Assembly: GCA_963978895.1 (NCBI GenBank)
Contig: OZ022238.1
Location: 18,521,871-18,585,870 of the forward strand
DNA from: Erpobdella octoculata
Lineage: Eukaryota > Annelida > Clitellata > Hirudinida > Erpobdellidae
DNA: 64,000 nucleotides
Reading direction: 5' to 3'
The translations under genes and the position numbers were made by a program. Under the pieces are notes generated by a model. It was not told the origin of the DNA. It saw nothing but the letters and a program-made list of their open reading frames with translations, and searched no databases. Each line of letters starts with the position of its first letter. Position 1 is the stretch's first letter. Below, piece by piece: positions 1 to 10,165 of this stretch.

Positions 1-256
1 GGCGGCTGCTGGCGACTTGTTCGTTCCATCGTCAAAGACAACGACTCTCGGCAGGCGCGGATTCTCCACTGCTGGTCCAGTTGTTTGGAACAGCCTATCT
101 GCTGACCTGAGGAATCCAGCTTTGGACCTCGGCGGTTTCAGGAAGCTGCTTAAGACAGAACTTTATTCTTAAATTTATGATTTGACGCGACGCGCTTTTG
201 TGACTTTTTAAAAAAAGCGCATTATAAATTTACATTTACATTACATTACATTACAT
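1..256 (+). mobile_element. 3' end of a CR1-like LINE
   Basis: An open frame from base 2 to the stop at 170-172 encodes the typical C-terminus of a CR1/Jockey-like reverse-transcriptase ORF (GRRGFSTAGPVVWNSL, then a basic F.K.LKTELYS end). It is followed by a short AT-rich 3' UTR and a pentanucleotide tail of about five ACATT-like units at about 230-256. Short tandem 3' repeats instead of poly(A) are usual for CR1-type LINEs. The rest of the element lies upstream of the window. Confidence 0.75.
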
Positions 257-1528
257 CTAGGTCTTTCTGGCAGTCTCCCATCGAACCAATCTGCGTATCG
301 CCGGTTTTACTCTACAGAATCTGCACTACTCAAAGTAGTGAATGATCTGGCAGTTGCTACTGATAGTGGTAAGGTGTCGCTACTGAGTCTCTTAGATCTG
401 AGTGCAGCATTTGATACTGTTGACCATGGAATCCTTATTGAGAAACTTGAAAAAACTCATGGCATCTGTGGAGTTGTCTTAAAATGGATTATTTCATATT
501 TAACTACCCGCACGCAACGGGTTAGTGTGGGTGGGAACTTGTCATTGTCCGTGTCGCTTAGTAGTGGAGTACCCCAGGGATCAGTTTTGGGCCCACTACT
601 CTTTCTATTGTACACCACTGATTTACTTGAAATTATTCATCGTTCTGGACTCGAGGGACACTGCTATGCCGACGACACCCAAACATATGTTCACTGCTCT
701 GTTGATGATGCAGAGAATGTTCACCTTCGCTTATTGCCCTGTATAGAGAACATTGAACAGTGGATGGCCTCTAATCGTCTAAAACTGAATGGCGATAAGA
801 CTGAATTAATCTGGATAGGTGCAAGATCAAATTTGAAACAGAGTAAAGCAAAAGCATTGTTAGTTGCTGGGGCTTTGGTTGCCCCGACAGAAGTTGTTCG
901 AAACCTAGGTGTTTATGTCGATTCTGAGCTTTCCATGAAAGATCATATATCTAAACTGTCAAAAACCTGTTTTTTCCAACTACGACAACTTAGAACCATA
1001 CGAAGGTCTCTGACAAGTGAAGCAACACGTCTCCTGCTGCATTCGTTTGTTGTAAGTAGACTTGACTACTGCAACTCTCTATTTACAGGCTTACCTCTTA
1101 GTGCTGTTGGAAAGATTCAACGTATCCAAAATGCAGCTGCTCGTCTTTTTGGTGGACTAAAGAAACATGATCATGTGACTGCAATAATGAAAACTGAACT
1201 CCGGTGGCTCCGTATCTCTGAGCGAATTACTTTCAAAATTGGGACTTTAGTCTACAAGGCGCTTCATGGCGAAGCCCCCTCATATTTGCAAGAGCTGTGT
1301 GTCACTGTGTCTGATAACAATTCTTACTTATCTCGTCACAGATCTGCTAGTCGTGGTGATCTAGTGGTTCCCATAACTCGAACAAAAACTTACGGCAGTC
1401 GAGCCTTCAGTATAGCAGGACCGGCAACATGGAACATGTTGCCTGCCAGCATCCGAGAAGCCACTACATTGAGTTTATTCAAGGCCGAGCTAATGACATT
1501 TCTGTTTGCGAAATCCTATCCAAATTGA
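257..1528 (+). CDS. CR1-like LINE reverse transcriptase, 5'-truncated
   Basis: This is an open frame of about 424 codons ending in TGA at 1526-1528, encoding the C-terminal two thirds of a non-LTR retrotransposon ORF2. Seen in order: QSAY...STE motif (about 285-320), LLDLSAAFDTVDH (about 385-425), GVPQGSVLGPLLFLLY, catalytic YADD (about 663-675), N-RLKLN-KTE, and the carboxy-terminal RIQNAAARL, LRWL and AGPATWNMLP blocks. No endonuclease domain is present. The frame is already open at the left border, so the ATG/GTG inside it is not a real start: the copy is 5'-truncated exactly where the preceding LINE tail ends. No stop or frameshift occurs inside, so it is fairly young, but it cannot be autonomous. 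Confidence 0.85.
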   Translation, partial: LGLSGSLPSNQSAYRRFYSTESALLKVVNDLAVATDSGKVSLLSLLDLSAAFDTVDHGILIEKLEKTHGICGVVLKWIISYLTTRTQRVSVGGNLSLSVSLSSGVPQGSVLGPLLFLLYTTDLLEIIHRSGLEGHCYADDTQTYVHCSVDDAENVHLRLLPCIENIEQWMASNRLKLNGDKTELIWIGARSNLKQSKAKALLVAGALVAPTEVVRNLGVYVDSELSMKDHISKLSKTCFFQLRQLRTIRRSLTSEATRLLLHSFVVSRLDYCNSLFTGLPLSAVGKIQRIQNAAARLFGGLKKHDHVTAIMKTELRWLRISERITFKIGTLVYKALHGEAPSYLQELCVTVSDNNSYLSRHRSASRGDLVVPITRTKTYGSRAFSIAGPATWNMLPASIREATTLSLFKAELMTFLFAKSYPN

Positions 1529-1690
1529 TTATCAGAGAGAAATTATTTCATTTTTCCTGACATGCTGATTTTTGTGTTTTATATTATTTTTTGCTTTATT
1601 TTTATTGTTTTGTTTTGTTGTTTTTATTGTAAAAGGAGCCCTGAGGTGTTACACAAAAGGGCGCTTGAAATCCAAATAAACTTAAAACTT
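1529..1690 (+). mobile_element. 3' UTR of the truncated CR1-like LINE
   Basis: AT-rich untranslated tail of the preceding reverse-transcriptase frame. It ends in a GGGCGCTTGAAATCC / AATAAACTTAAA segment directly before a (TA)n run. The exact 3' end is blurred by the microsatellite. Confidence 0.5.
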
Positions 1691-1693
1691 ACA

Positions 1694-1695
1694 AA

Positions 1696-1786
<91 letters not shown>
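1694..1786. repeat. (TA)n microsatellite
   Basis: Nearly pure TA dinucleotide array of about 90 bp. The Tyr-Ile reading frames across it on both strands are artefacts. Confidence 0.97.
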
Positions 1787-1787
<1 letters not shown>

Positions 1788-2339
1788 TGAGGTTACAGAA
1801 AAGGAAAAAGATCTGACATATATATATATTAACATAATAAAACACAATAAAATAAGCTATTTACACAATTTCTGAGTTCCAAGTTTCAGTCATGCAAAAA
1901 ACATAAAACCTATAATTTTTTCAAAAACAAATTAAATTCTTATGATTTGTTGCATATAATTCTAATATTGGTGAGAGCCATAAAGTTTTTACTATTTCAA
2001 AAACTTTGAAACGGAAATTCAGAATCTCCATCACAAATACATCTAACATTTGTTTATACATTTTTCCTAACGATCTGTGTTTTGTTATGTCAAATTTAAA
2101 CCCGTGACCTTGAAGCGCGGTCGACTGCCACCATCCTTTCAACAGCTTTGCCGCCAAAACATCACTAAAGGAAACCACTACCAAAAAAATCCCCGTTTCC
2201 ATTCAATTGTTTGCTATTCACCGGCAGCATCGCCGCATTGGCCGCTGTCATTCCGTTTTCAAGGTAGACCTGACCACTAAGAAATAATTGTTTTCTGGTT
2301 TTCTCTAGTGAAGCTTTTTTCTTTTTTTTCTTTTTGCTA
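1787..2339. other. AT-rich noncoding stretch
   Basis: No gene, splice signal set or recognised repeat is evident. Short open frames occur here on both strands but their translations look like noise. Confidence 0.5.
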
Positions 2340-2530
2340 TCAATTTTTTTAAAAAGTCGTGTTCTTCTGTGTCAAACCCATTGTTTTCCAATATCGTCTG
2401 GAGGTGGTCTGTCTCAACTCAGCAACGGAAAGTTCTTCCAGTACTTTTACAACCGTATTTTTCAGATTCCACTTCTTCACCATATTTATTGTTGTAATAT
2501 TGACAACCGTATTTGTGTTTTTTAGAATCG
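2340..2530 (-). pseudogene. decayed SAP-domain (gag-like) fragment
   Basis: The stretch at about 2363-2450 matches, base for base over long runs, the coding region of the SAP-domain protein at 20187-20528 (shared words such as GTCAAACCCATTGT and GGAGG.GGTC). Read on the minus strand it keeps the end of the SAP helix and the following LEDNGFDPEKY-like region, with a frameshift and substitutions. It is therefore an old copy of the mini LTR element described at 19753-20749. No LTRs are recognisable around it. Confidence 0.55.
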
Positions 2531-2629
2531 TTTTATAACTTCTTGAAAGTAATAATAAATGAGGACTTAATAGGAACCTTTTGTTGTCATTTTTACATGT
2601 CCGTCTAGGGCCTACCAAAAACGGAACCA

Positions 2630-2763
2630 GGTTATAACAGGGATTATGTTATAATAAAATAACCATTCATAAAATTACATAATTGCAGATTTTAAGGTTA
2701 TAACAGGGATTATGTTGTAATAATATAATCATCCAAAAAATTACATAGTTGCAGATTTATTAT
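2630..2763. repeat. 66-bp tandem duplication upstream of lectin gene copy 1
   Basis: Two diverged head-to-tail units, each starting GGTTATAACAGGGATTATGTT and ending in a TTACATA.TTGCAGATTT block. It lies about 150 bp before the start codon of the PAN-like exon, so it may sit in the promoter or 5' flank. No function can be read from it. Confidence 0.7.
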
Positions 2764-2915
2764 AATAGCTATATTTTTTACATAACTGCCGTAAAATAAA
2801 CATTTGCTTGTTTACAAAACAAATTTTTTAAAGAAATACATTTAACATAGCAACAATTGTTTATCACTAAATTATAGACACAAATATTTTACATTATCTG
2901 AACCAGTTACTGAAA

Positions 2916-3224
2916 ATGAATCCAAGAAACTGTTGCGCTGGTCTCTTTCTAACTGTTCTGTTCAGTACCGTTGGTTCTCAAAAGAGTGCCATTTTTATGC
3001 AAACAAGAGACTGTTTAAAAAACGGATGTTGTACTTTAGACGATCCAGATCTTAGAATAATATTGAAAAGACAACAAGCATCGGGAAAACTATCATGTTC
3101 AGTGCAATGCATGAACAATATTGCTTGTGTTAGTTTTAATTACTGGTCAAACACCAAAACATGTGAACTCTTTGACTCGTCTCTATATAAAATCAGCGAT
3201 ACTGCACTTTGTGAAAACTATGAG
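2916..3224 (+). CDS. lectin gene copy 1, exon 1: signal peptide and PAN-like domain
   Basis: The ATG at 2916 begins a hydrophobic signal peptide (about residues 1-21, ending VGSQ), followed by a cysteine-rich PAN/apple-like module (about residues 28-102) with the block CSVQCMNNIACVSFNYWSN and a TCELF strand. The exon ends at a GT donor after TATGAG (phase 0, exactly 103 codons); the open frame beyond 3224 is intron. An almost parallel exon of the same 309-nt length occurs at 33644-33952, which supports start and donor. PAN domains mediate extracellular protein or carbohydrate contacts. Together with the downstream F-type lectin exons this predicts a small secreted or mucosal recognition protein. 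Confidence 0.85.
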
Positions 3225-3307
3225 GTAATTTTTTATGTAATTTTATGTTTTTTTTAAATGGTTGCGTTTTAGTTGTTTGTAATATGACAATGTTGTTATT
3301 TTTGTAG

Positions 3308-3341
3308 AAATCTAATTCCAAACTTGGTTCTGGCATACAGG
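3308..3341 (+). CDS. lectin gene copy 1, microexon 2 (34 nt)
   Basis: Flanked by TTTTTGTAG acceptor and GGTTAG donor. Its 34 nt encode a short linker (KSNSKLGSGIQ) and shift the phase by one. The same-length exon with the same borders is at 34035-34068 in copy 2, and the phase fits exon 3 in both copies. Too short to be found as an open frame. Confidence 0.75.
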
Positions 3342-3595
3342 GTTAGTAGTTTTTTAAATGCTTTTATTAACTTCACTCGTCTCTCTGTTTGTTTGTTTGT
3401 TTGTCTGTGGTGATAAATCTTAGAAACAAAAATTCACCCACTTTTCGACCACCTAGAGCTCTAAAACTTTCAGGAAAGCTTTTTTCTGGAAGACAATACA
3501 TGAATTGAATGTTTCCGACATAAATTAGGCCTTAAATCAATTAAAATTAATCAAATCAAACTAATTCCTGCCATCTAGCAACTGCAATAAGTTGT
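3342..3595 (+). other. intron 2 of lectin copy 1, first part
   Basis: Noncoding. It contains a phrase CTAGAGCTCTAAAACTTTCA (about 3451-3470) that recurs at about 16339-16358, so it is probably old dispersed-repeat debris. Confidence 0.4.
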
Positions 3596-3806
3596 TATGT
3601 ATACATACATACATACATACATACATACATACATACATTCATACATACATACATACATACATACATACATACATACATACATACATACATACATACATAC
3701 ATACATACATACATACATACATACATACATACATACATACATACATACATACATACATACATACATACATACATACATACATACATACATACATACAGAC
3801 ATATAT
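3596..3806. repeat. (CATA)n microsatellite
   Basis: About 210 bp of near-perfect ACAT/CATA tetranucleotide repeat. Long His-Thr-Tyr-Ile or Cys-Met-Tyr-Val frames here are artefacts. Confidence 0.97.
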
Positions 3807-3884
3807 ACAGACATACATACATAAGAAAATATGCATGCAGATGAGTAGAATAATTAGGTAATTCACAATTATTTGCAATTCGTT

Positions 3885-4262
3885 TATTCAGTTGAGGATT
3901 TTTTGATAACAATGTTTTTGTAAAAATTCTTGAGTTTTTCAATAAATCTCTTTGATATAAGGCATCTTTTACTAAAACTTTTATATTTTCGTGATATCTT
4001 CCTCGAGTTAACGCTACATACAGTTATTGACCACGAGCGAAGACTGGCTCAGGAAGATATACATTAGCGTGATCAAAAGACTGTCCTTGACCCTTATTAA
4101 TTGTCATTGCGAAAGCTAACATTACTGGAAATTGTCGCCGTTTCATTCTGAATGGCAAGGTGCTTTCAACTGCTTTCGCTCGGTTCCAAATCAATTAGAG
4201 GCAGGCAAACTTCTTTGCCTTTATTACTTCCTGTAATAATTTCAGCTTTAAAACAATTTTAG
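3885..4262 (-). pseudogene. Helitron PIF1-like helicase C-terminus, decayed
   Basis: On the minus strand the sequence reads through the last helicase motifs of a Helitron Rep/Hel protein: an EIITGSNKGKEV strand, [20 protein letters not shown] (motif V region, about 4081-4140), a stop within the FARGQ/LYVALTRGR block (motif VI), and a short C-tail. At least one in-frame stop (TAA) and an upstream frameshift make it nonfunctional. The same motifs occur, better preserved, in the plus-strand Helitron at 30411-31887. Confidence 0.8.
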
Positions 4263-4306
4263 CTGTTTCTGGTGGTCTTAAAAATTAATATGAATATAAC
4301 AAAAAA

Positions 4307-4307
<1 letters not shown>

Positions 4308-4376
<69 letters not shown>
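4308..4376. repeat. (TA)n microsatellite
   Basis: Pure TA repeat of about 70 bp next to the Helitron remnant. Confidence 0.95.
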
Positions 4377-4378
<2 letters not shown>

Positions 4379-4451
4379 CGTTACGCAAAATTGTTACCAT
4401 ACATACATACATACATAGCAAATTATGTATGCAGCCATTTTTATATATAAA

Positions 4452-4900
<449 letters not shown>

Positions 4901-4955
4901 ATACATACATACAAACATTCATTTATATATATACAGATATATTTGTTTACATATA

Positions 4956-5082
<127 letters not shown>

Positions 5083-5204
5083 GTGTAAAACAGTTGTTTT
5101 ATATTCAAAAATTTTAGTTCGTTGACTCAGATGAAGAGGCAAACAAAAGTATTTTTTTTAATTTATTTTTTATCTTTACTTGTTTTAAACTTTATTAAAA
5201 AAAC

Positions 5205-5440
5205 AACACAAACTTTGATTTTAAGTACACTCAATTTAGAAATACGAAAAATGTTCAAATTAGGTTTTTTTAATTGAATCATGTATTGTCATTCAATATA
5301 AAGCTATGCTGAAAGTTTCAGCTTCCTAGCTAGTCAAAAAGCTCGTTAAATTTTACTTGCAAGAATAGTGTACAGAGAAACCCACACACACACACACACA
5401 CACAAATTGTAGCCTAAATAAAAGTTTGTAAAAACAACAA
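5205..5440 (+). repeat. dispersed repeat A, copy 1
   Basis: Matches 41728-41968 along its length (for example AATATAAAGCTATGCT.AA.GTTTCAG and CTAGCTAGTCAAAAAGCT), including a (CA)n run at 5382-5404. No coding potential. In the second copy it is directly preceded by repeat B, so A and B probably belong to one larger element. Confidence 0.8.
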
Positions 5441-6351
5441 CATGAATAGCACATTTATAGAAATATGTTTTTGAATAACTAACATGTCTGCAACCGCTTT
5501 TCATTAGATTTTATTCAAAGCTTCATGGTCAGCGATTTTTATAGATTCATTTGACAGAAAAGTTTCTCCGAGTCTTACCTCTTGCCCCCGTTCCGGAAAA
5601 ATTGGAACTCTACGCCCGTGCATGTAATCATACATACTATTATAAAGTAATTAAATCATTGAAAATATTTCCAAATAGCTACTTGATTTTAACTATATAC
5701 CTCAGAGTTGAAATTTTTCACTCTGGTATCATTTGCCGAGTTATGGTTCTTCAACCAACTTTTTACATAGGGAACTGCTCTTCAATTGTTCAATGAGCGA
5801 CCAATTAAGAGAAAGCATAGGCAGAGGAGGCGGAAAGCAAATGCCTCCCAATTTTTGGGCCTTAATAATTTTCGGGCAATCAGGGGTATGAGATAAAATC
5901 AAGAGCAAAGTTTTGGTAATGTGACTAGCCAACACAACCAACAATAAGATTAATTGAAAGTAATTTTTTCTGAATAACAGGGGGCTCGCACGAACCATAG
6001 CATTCACATCAGGGGGTTTGCGCGAACCCCTGCGAACCCCTAGGAAAGCACTACTGGTTACATGTGTAAAAAAAACCAAACCTTACAATAACTTTCTTAC
6101 TGTTTTTCTATTTTAATTATTATTTCAAGACATGTTTATTCTGATAACCAATGTTGCCGATTTCATTACATGTCAACTGTTGATTCAAATTTTTTAAATA
6201 AATATTAACTCAATTATTATTTATTTATTTATTTACAAAAAGTCCAAATAGGTTTAACAGCGCATCAAAAAACTTATGGTCCAGAAAGTGTCATCTTTTT
6301 TCAGTTTGTTGCTGTAAATACACAATTTATTGTTTTTATTAATACAAATAG
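5441..6351. other. intron DNA of lectin copy 1
   Basis: No gene seen. A GC-richer patch at about 5960-6050 with GGGGGTTTGCGCGAACCCC (self-complementary at its ends) looks like the edge of an old DNA transposon. The end of the stretch supplies the pyrimidine tract and AG acceptor (6350-6351) for exon 3. Confidence 0.45.
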
Positions 6352-6479
6352 CCAGTATGAATTTGGCCTTGCATCGTAGAACTTGGCAGAGCTCTAGCTT
6401 TTTTTCTGGAATATTTCGTGAGTCCTGGCTTGCTGTTGATGACTCATATGACACCTTGATGTGCAGCCACACTAATGAT
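6352..6479 (+). CDS. lectin gene copy 1, exon 3 first part (interrupted)
   Basis: Begins after an AATAG acceptor and encodes the start of an F-type lectin domain (NLALHRRTWQSSSFF...WLAVDD...LMCSHTND). Exon 3 of copy 2 (52058-52285) aligns throughout. After CTAATGAT the reading frame is broken by a hAT transposon and resumes at 10735. Unless the insertion is spliced out, copy 1 is a pseudogene. Confidence 0.85.
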
Positions 6480-7159
6480 CAGTGTTGTTTCAGTTAAGCG
6501 TAACTTTAACTGAATTTGGTCTAATAACTGAAAAAAGAGATTTAAGTTAAGTACTAACTGAAACTGTAACTGAAAAATAATGTTAACTTTAATTGTAATA
6601 CTAATAGTAAAAAAAAGTAGTAACTGTAATACAAACTGAAAAAAAAATGTTTTCGGAAATTCCAATACAGAAATGCGTCAAAATTTTATTTCTTTGTTTA
6701 TATTTGGTAACCGGACCCATAGTCAGAACGTAGAAAATTTCATTGCATTTTAAGTGTGAAAAAATCCTAGCAAGCATAGAATTTTCAGATTAGGTGTAAA
6801 ATAGTGATAAGAACTTAGCATTCTAAATTCTATAAAATCGGAGTTGTGTGTCGTGAGTTATACGGCATTTAGTTTGATGGGCGATAGTTAGTAAAATTAG
6901 TGTCGTTCGCTTCTGTGCTTGGCGACTAGTATACGTTTAGATTAGGTCTATTTGAAAGATAAATAAGACAAATTAAAAAATATCAACAGAAACAGTTTTT
7001 TAGAAGATTGCTATTTTCTATTCCGTTCTCACTGGAAGTTTGCTACATTTTTTGTCAAGTGGTTTAATGGTGCAGAAGTGTAGAACATGTATGTATGAAG
7101 AGGAAGTGAGGACTGAGATAACTTCTTCTGTAATTTCTGAGGAAACAGAAATAAATTAA

Positions 7160-7948
7160 GATTTTTTAAAATGTTCAATTTGTAAGCAAGAAACATCTGA
7201 ACACACCGCTGAAGTTGTAAGAGCCTTGCCCACTGTATTTAAAAAACTGGAAGTTACCGGTCGTTGTGATTTGGTAAATTATATTAATGTGCACTACAAC
7301 AAACATGTAATTAAATTGCATTTGTCGTGCCACATGGCTCTGCAAAGAAGCAATGCTATGGATGATGAGGTGTGCAGAGCTGGTTCTAGCCTGTTAGTCA
7401 GTCTGTATGGCGGGAAAGTAGGAGAAAGATTGGCTGATTTACGGTATGAGTCATATTTCAAATTGGCTCTGTCGTCGTTTTCAACCAGAAAGGCTGCCAC
7501 TATCAGAATGTGCTGCTCACCTGCATGTCAGACGCGTTCATTTGCATGCTGTGATTTGGGGGACTCCGACAAAGTAGTCTTGAAGGCAACCGACTGGGGT
7601 TGGGAATCAGTTGAAAGCTGCTTTAAACCCGTGAAAATAGTGGGTGACATTGCACCTCAGTCAGTCCTGAAGTTTGTTCAATGCAATTGTAATGGAAACT
7701 GCTCATCCAAGTTGTGTTCATGTCTGCAAAACAATATGCACTGTGTTTCTGCGTGCGGAAATTGTCATGGAACGGATTGCTCAAATGGCGGTGTAACAGC
7801 GGATGAAACAAATAATATAAGTAGTGACAGTGAGAATCTTGTGGCACAGAACATGTGGTTGAGAGCAATGATCCACAGTTTTTTTATGAAAACATTGATT
7901 TCTTCTATGAGGAAAAAATTTAATGTTTCTTGCTGCTTTCGAACTTAG
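7160..7948 (+). CDS. transposon-associated CXC-domain protein fragment
   Basis: The frame is open from the stop at 7157-7159 to TAG at 7948, about 262 codons, with no ATG until 7334; it is probably a 3' exon or a truncated gene. It starts with a CSICK pair, continues through a HLSCHMALQ and SLYGGKVGERLADLRY region, then DWGWE, and ends in a TSO1/tesmin-like cysteine cluster (about 7680-7790: CNCNGNCSSKLCSC, then C..CGNC.GTDC.N). From memory of the family, the order YGGK...LRY...DWGW...C-rich is found in many uncharacterised, transposon-linked invertebrate proteins. Function unknown; DNA binding by the CXC cluster is an inference. No stops interrupt it. Confidence 0.6.
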   Translation, partial: DFLKCSICKQETSEHTAEVVRALPTVFKKLEVTGRCDLVNYINVHYNKHVIKLHLSCHMALQRSNAMDDEVCRAGSSLLVSLYGGKVGERLADLRYESYFKLALSSFSTRKAATIRMCCSPACQTRSFACCDLGDSDKVVLKATDWGWESVESCFKPVKIVGDIAPQSVLKFVQCNCNGNCSSKLCSCLQNNMHCVSACGNCHGTDCSNGGVTADETNNISSDSENLVAQNMWLRAMIHSFFMKTLISSMRKKFNVSCCFRT

Positions 7949-8177
7949 ACAGCAATTTTAATTTTTGACGTTTTGATTGTAGTTATTTGATATTGTAGTC
8001 TGATTTTCACTATTTTTTCATGATCTCACTGAAAGCATTTATCAGTTGTGGTTAGAGTATCATTCAAACTGAAGATCTGAATGTTTGATAACAGCTTCAT
8101 TTATGCTGGCTTAATTTTGGTTTTTGAAATTTTTAGGGCAAACGAGCTAGTCAATTAGTCCTAAATGAAGAATCGAA

Positions 8178-8305
8178 CAGTTGCAGTTAAACTGGACTCG
8201 GAATTTAATTAAACATACCACCACCTGACAGTTGCGGTTTAACCGGACTCGGAATTTAATTAAGAATATCACCACCTAACAGTTGCGGTTAAACCGAGCT
8301 GGAGG
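8178..8305. repeat. 51-bp tandem repeat, 2.5 units
   Basis: Units at 8178-8228, 8229-8279 and a partial at 8280-8305, each starting CAGTTGCGGTTAAACCGG and continuing ACTCGGAATTTAATTAA. Inside the hAT insertion. Confidence 0.9.
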
Positions 8306-8403
8306 GTAAACTAACGAGTCATTTGTGTGTGTTGTTTTATATTTTATGTATGTGTTTTAATTTTTCTTTTTAAAGCTAGATGTGTGCACATGTTAAATTT
8401 AAA

Positions 8404-8621
8404 CATAATATTGCTGATAATGAGTTGTAAATATGTCATTTTGTATATATATGAACATATAAATAAGTTGCTCCTTTTCCCAATACGTTTCCTCGCATTT
8501 CAGTAAATCAGATTGTGTGTATATTTAGTATGTGCATGTGTGGGCATGTTTCTTGGTAATTGCTGTGTTTGTCAAATATAATCTTGTTCATAATGTGTTG
8601 TAAGTTGTAAATATATCATTT

Positions 8622-8699
<78 letters not shown>

Positions 8700-8864
8700 A
8701 ACAAGACAACATGTTTAGGCTTTTCTTAATAAGTTTTCATGCATTGCAGCAAACCTGGATGTGTGTATATTTAGTATGTGCATCTATGGAAACGTTTCAT
8801 GATGTCTGTTCTGTTTGTGAAGCATAATCTTGCTCATAATGTGTTGTATATATGTCATTTGGTT

Positions 8865-8950
<86 letters not shown>

Positions 8951-9332
8951 TACTAATTCCTTTCAATTAGTTGTACCTTTAACCATTTAGTCACTGCATT
9001 TTATTTTTAAGAAAGTTAAACGGCTCTGAAGATGGCAAAATTTGCCGAAATAGATCTATAAGCCCATAATATTATGGAGTTTGTGTTCGATAATAAATTA
9101 TTTTTAAACCGATTTAGACTATTGGAAAAAATTAAAAATAAAATCGATTCAGCCAAGTGTGCCACTTTTTTCAATCGAGTTTGCTTAAAAGAATATATAT
9201 ATATATGAACATGTTAATGTGTTTATGATTTTCTTAATGTGTTTCCAAATATTCCAGCAAACCTAGAGGTGTGTGTATATTTAGATGTAAATATGTACAT
9301 ATGCTGATACGTTTCTTGTTTGTATATTAGGT
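8404..9332. repeat. tandem array of about 175-245-bp units with internal (TA)n
   Basis: Three diverged units begin at about 8404, 8579 and 8825. Shared order: CATAAT.TTGCT.ATAATG, GTTGTAAATAT.TCATTTTG, a (TA)n run of variable length (8627-8696, 8867-8948), TGAACA, TTCTTAAT..GTTT, CAGCAAACCT, GTGTGTATATTTAG. The third unit is split by a 250-bp insert (about 8950-9196). Unit length differs mainly by TA-run length. Confidence 0.8.
9022..9064 (+). ncRNA. hammerhead-ribozyme-like motif
   Basis: Order of parts: GGCT (stem I), CTGAAGA core, an extra T, GGCAAAATTTGCC (stem II hairpin), GAAA core, TAGATCTA (stem III hairpin), TA, AGCC (stem I partner). All three helices pair. This is type I hammerhead order with cleavage expected after the TA. 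The extra T after CTGAAGA departs from the strict consensus. A second motif with the same build is on the minus strand at 39417-39459. Such motifs are known from Penelope-like elements and retrozymes. Confidence 0.5.
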
Positions 9333-9589
9333 GGTGAGTACGAGTCAGCCTTCACGTAGCACTCCCTGTGATTAACCAGGCATTAGGCAATAAATTGGGC
9401 AACCAGGTGAAACCAATGACTCAAAATATCAATATTTTCCAATTTATAAAAATGATTATTCACAATATGCTGGAAATAAAAATTGTTATTTTTGGTGTTT
9501 CTGTTGTTTTTCTGTTTGTTTTTTTTATTATATGTTGAAATTGGAAATTACTTATGGATGTATGTGAATAAACATATTCTGGAACTAGT
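9333..9589. other. noncoding interior of the hAT insertion
   Basis: No gene seen between the tandem array and dispersed repeat C. Confidence 0.5.
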
Positions 9590-9810
9590 TTGAATTTGAT
9601 TGTTGTTCATAGGTTCAATTTTGGCAGTAATGAAAACCATAAAAGCCATTTTCCAAAATGGCTGATATCGCAAAATTCATAATCAAGATCAAATTTTACC
9701 AGTGGATCTATGTACTACTGGACTAGCTTTAAAAGGCCCTCATTACCAATGTCATCCCACCCATGGGGAGAAGGGTCTATAAATTTCTGTGGTTTTTCAA
9801 CTTTTTCTTC
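9590..9810 (-). repeat. dispersed repeat C, copy 1
   Basis: Its reverse complement matches 35155-35370 (shared: CCCATGGGTGGGATGA, TAATGAGG.CCTTTTAAA, CAGTAGTACAT). It carries a perfect 9-bp-arm palindrome AGCCATTTTCCAAAATGGCT. No coding potential. Confidence 0.75.
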
Positions 9811-10165
9811 AAAAATTTTATTAAAAATTTTTTTTTTGAAAATTGTTCAAGTAACACTGCTTTAAGACTATTTAGCATTAAAGTCAAGTTGTAACATTTT
9901 TATAAATAATTGTTTTGGAAGGATATTTTTGAATTGTCGGCCATCTTGTTATTTTGTTATCTTACACTCCCCCGCATTGTTATACAGTTATAGAATTCTG
10001 TTTTTCATATTCTCCTAATTCATACCTTTCCAACGATATATAATAATTGCTTGCTAGAATTTTTTCACGGTTAAATTTATTTCTTGCTGACTACCACTCG
10101 TGTCTTTTATCTTTACTATGATTTGCTTTTTCATCGCTTTATTTGCATTTAACGACATATAAACA

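Noticed and set aside
3575..3942. Open frames of repeating His-Thr-Tyr-Ile or Cys-Met-Tyr-Val, also at 48368-48889
   Set aside because: They are translations of (CATA)n microsatellites, open in several frames on both strands.
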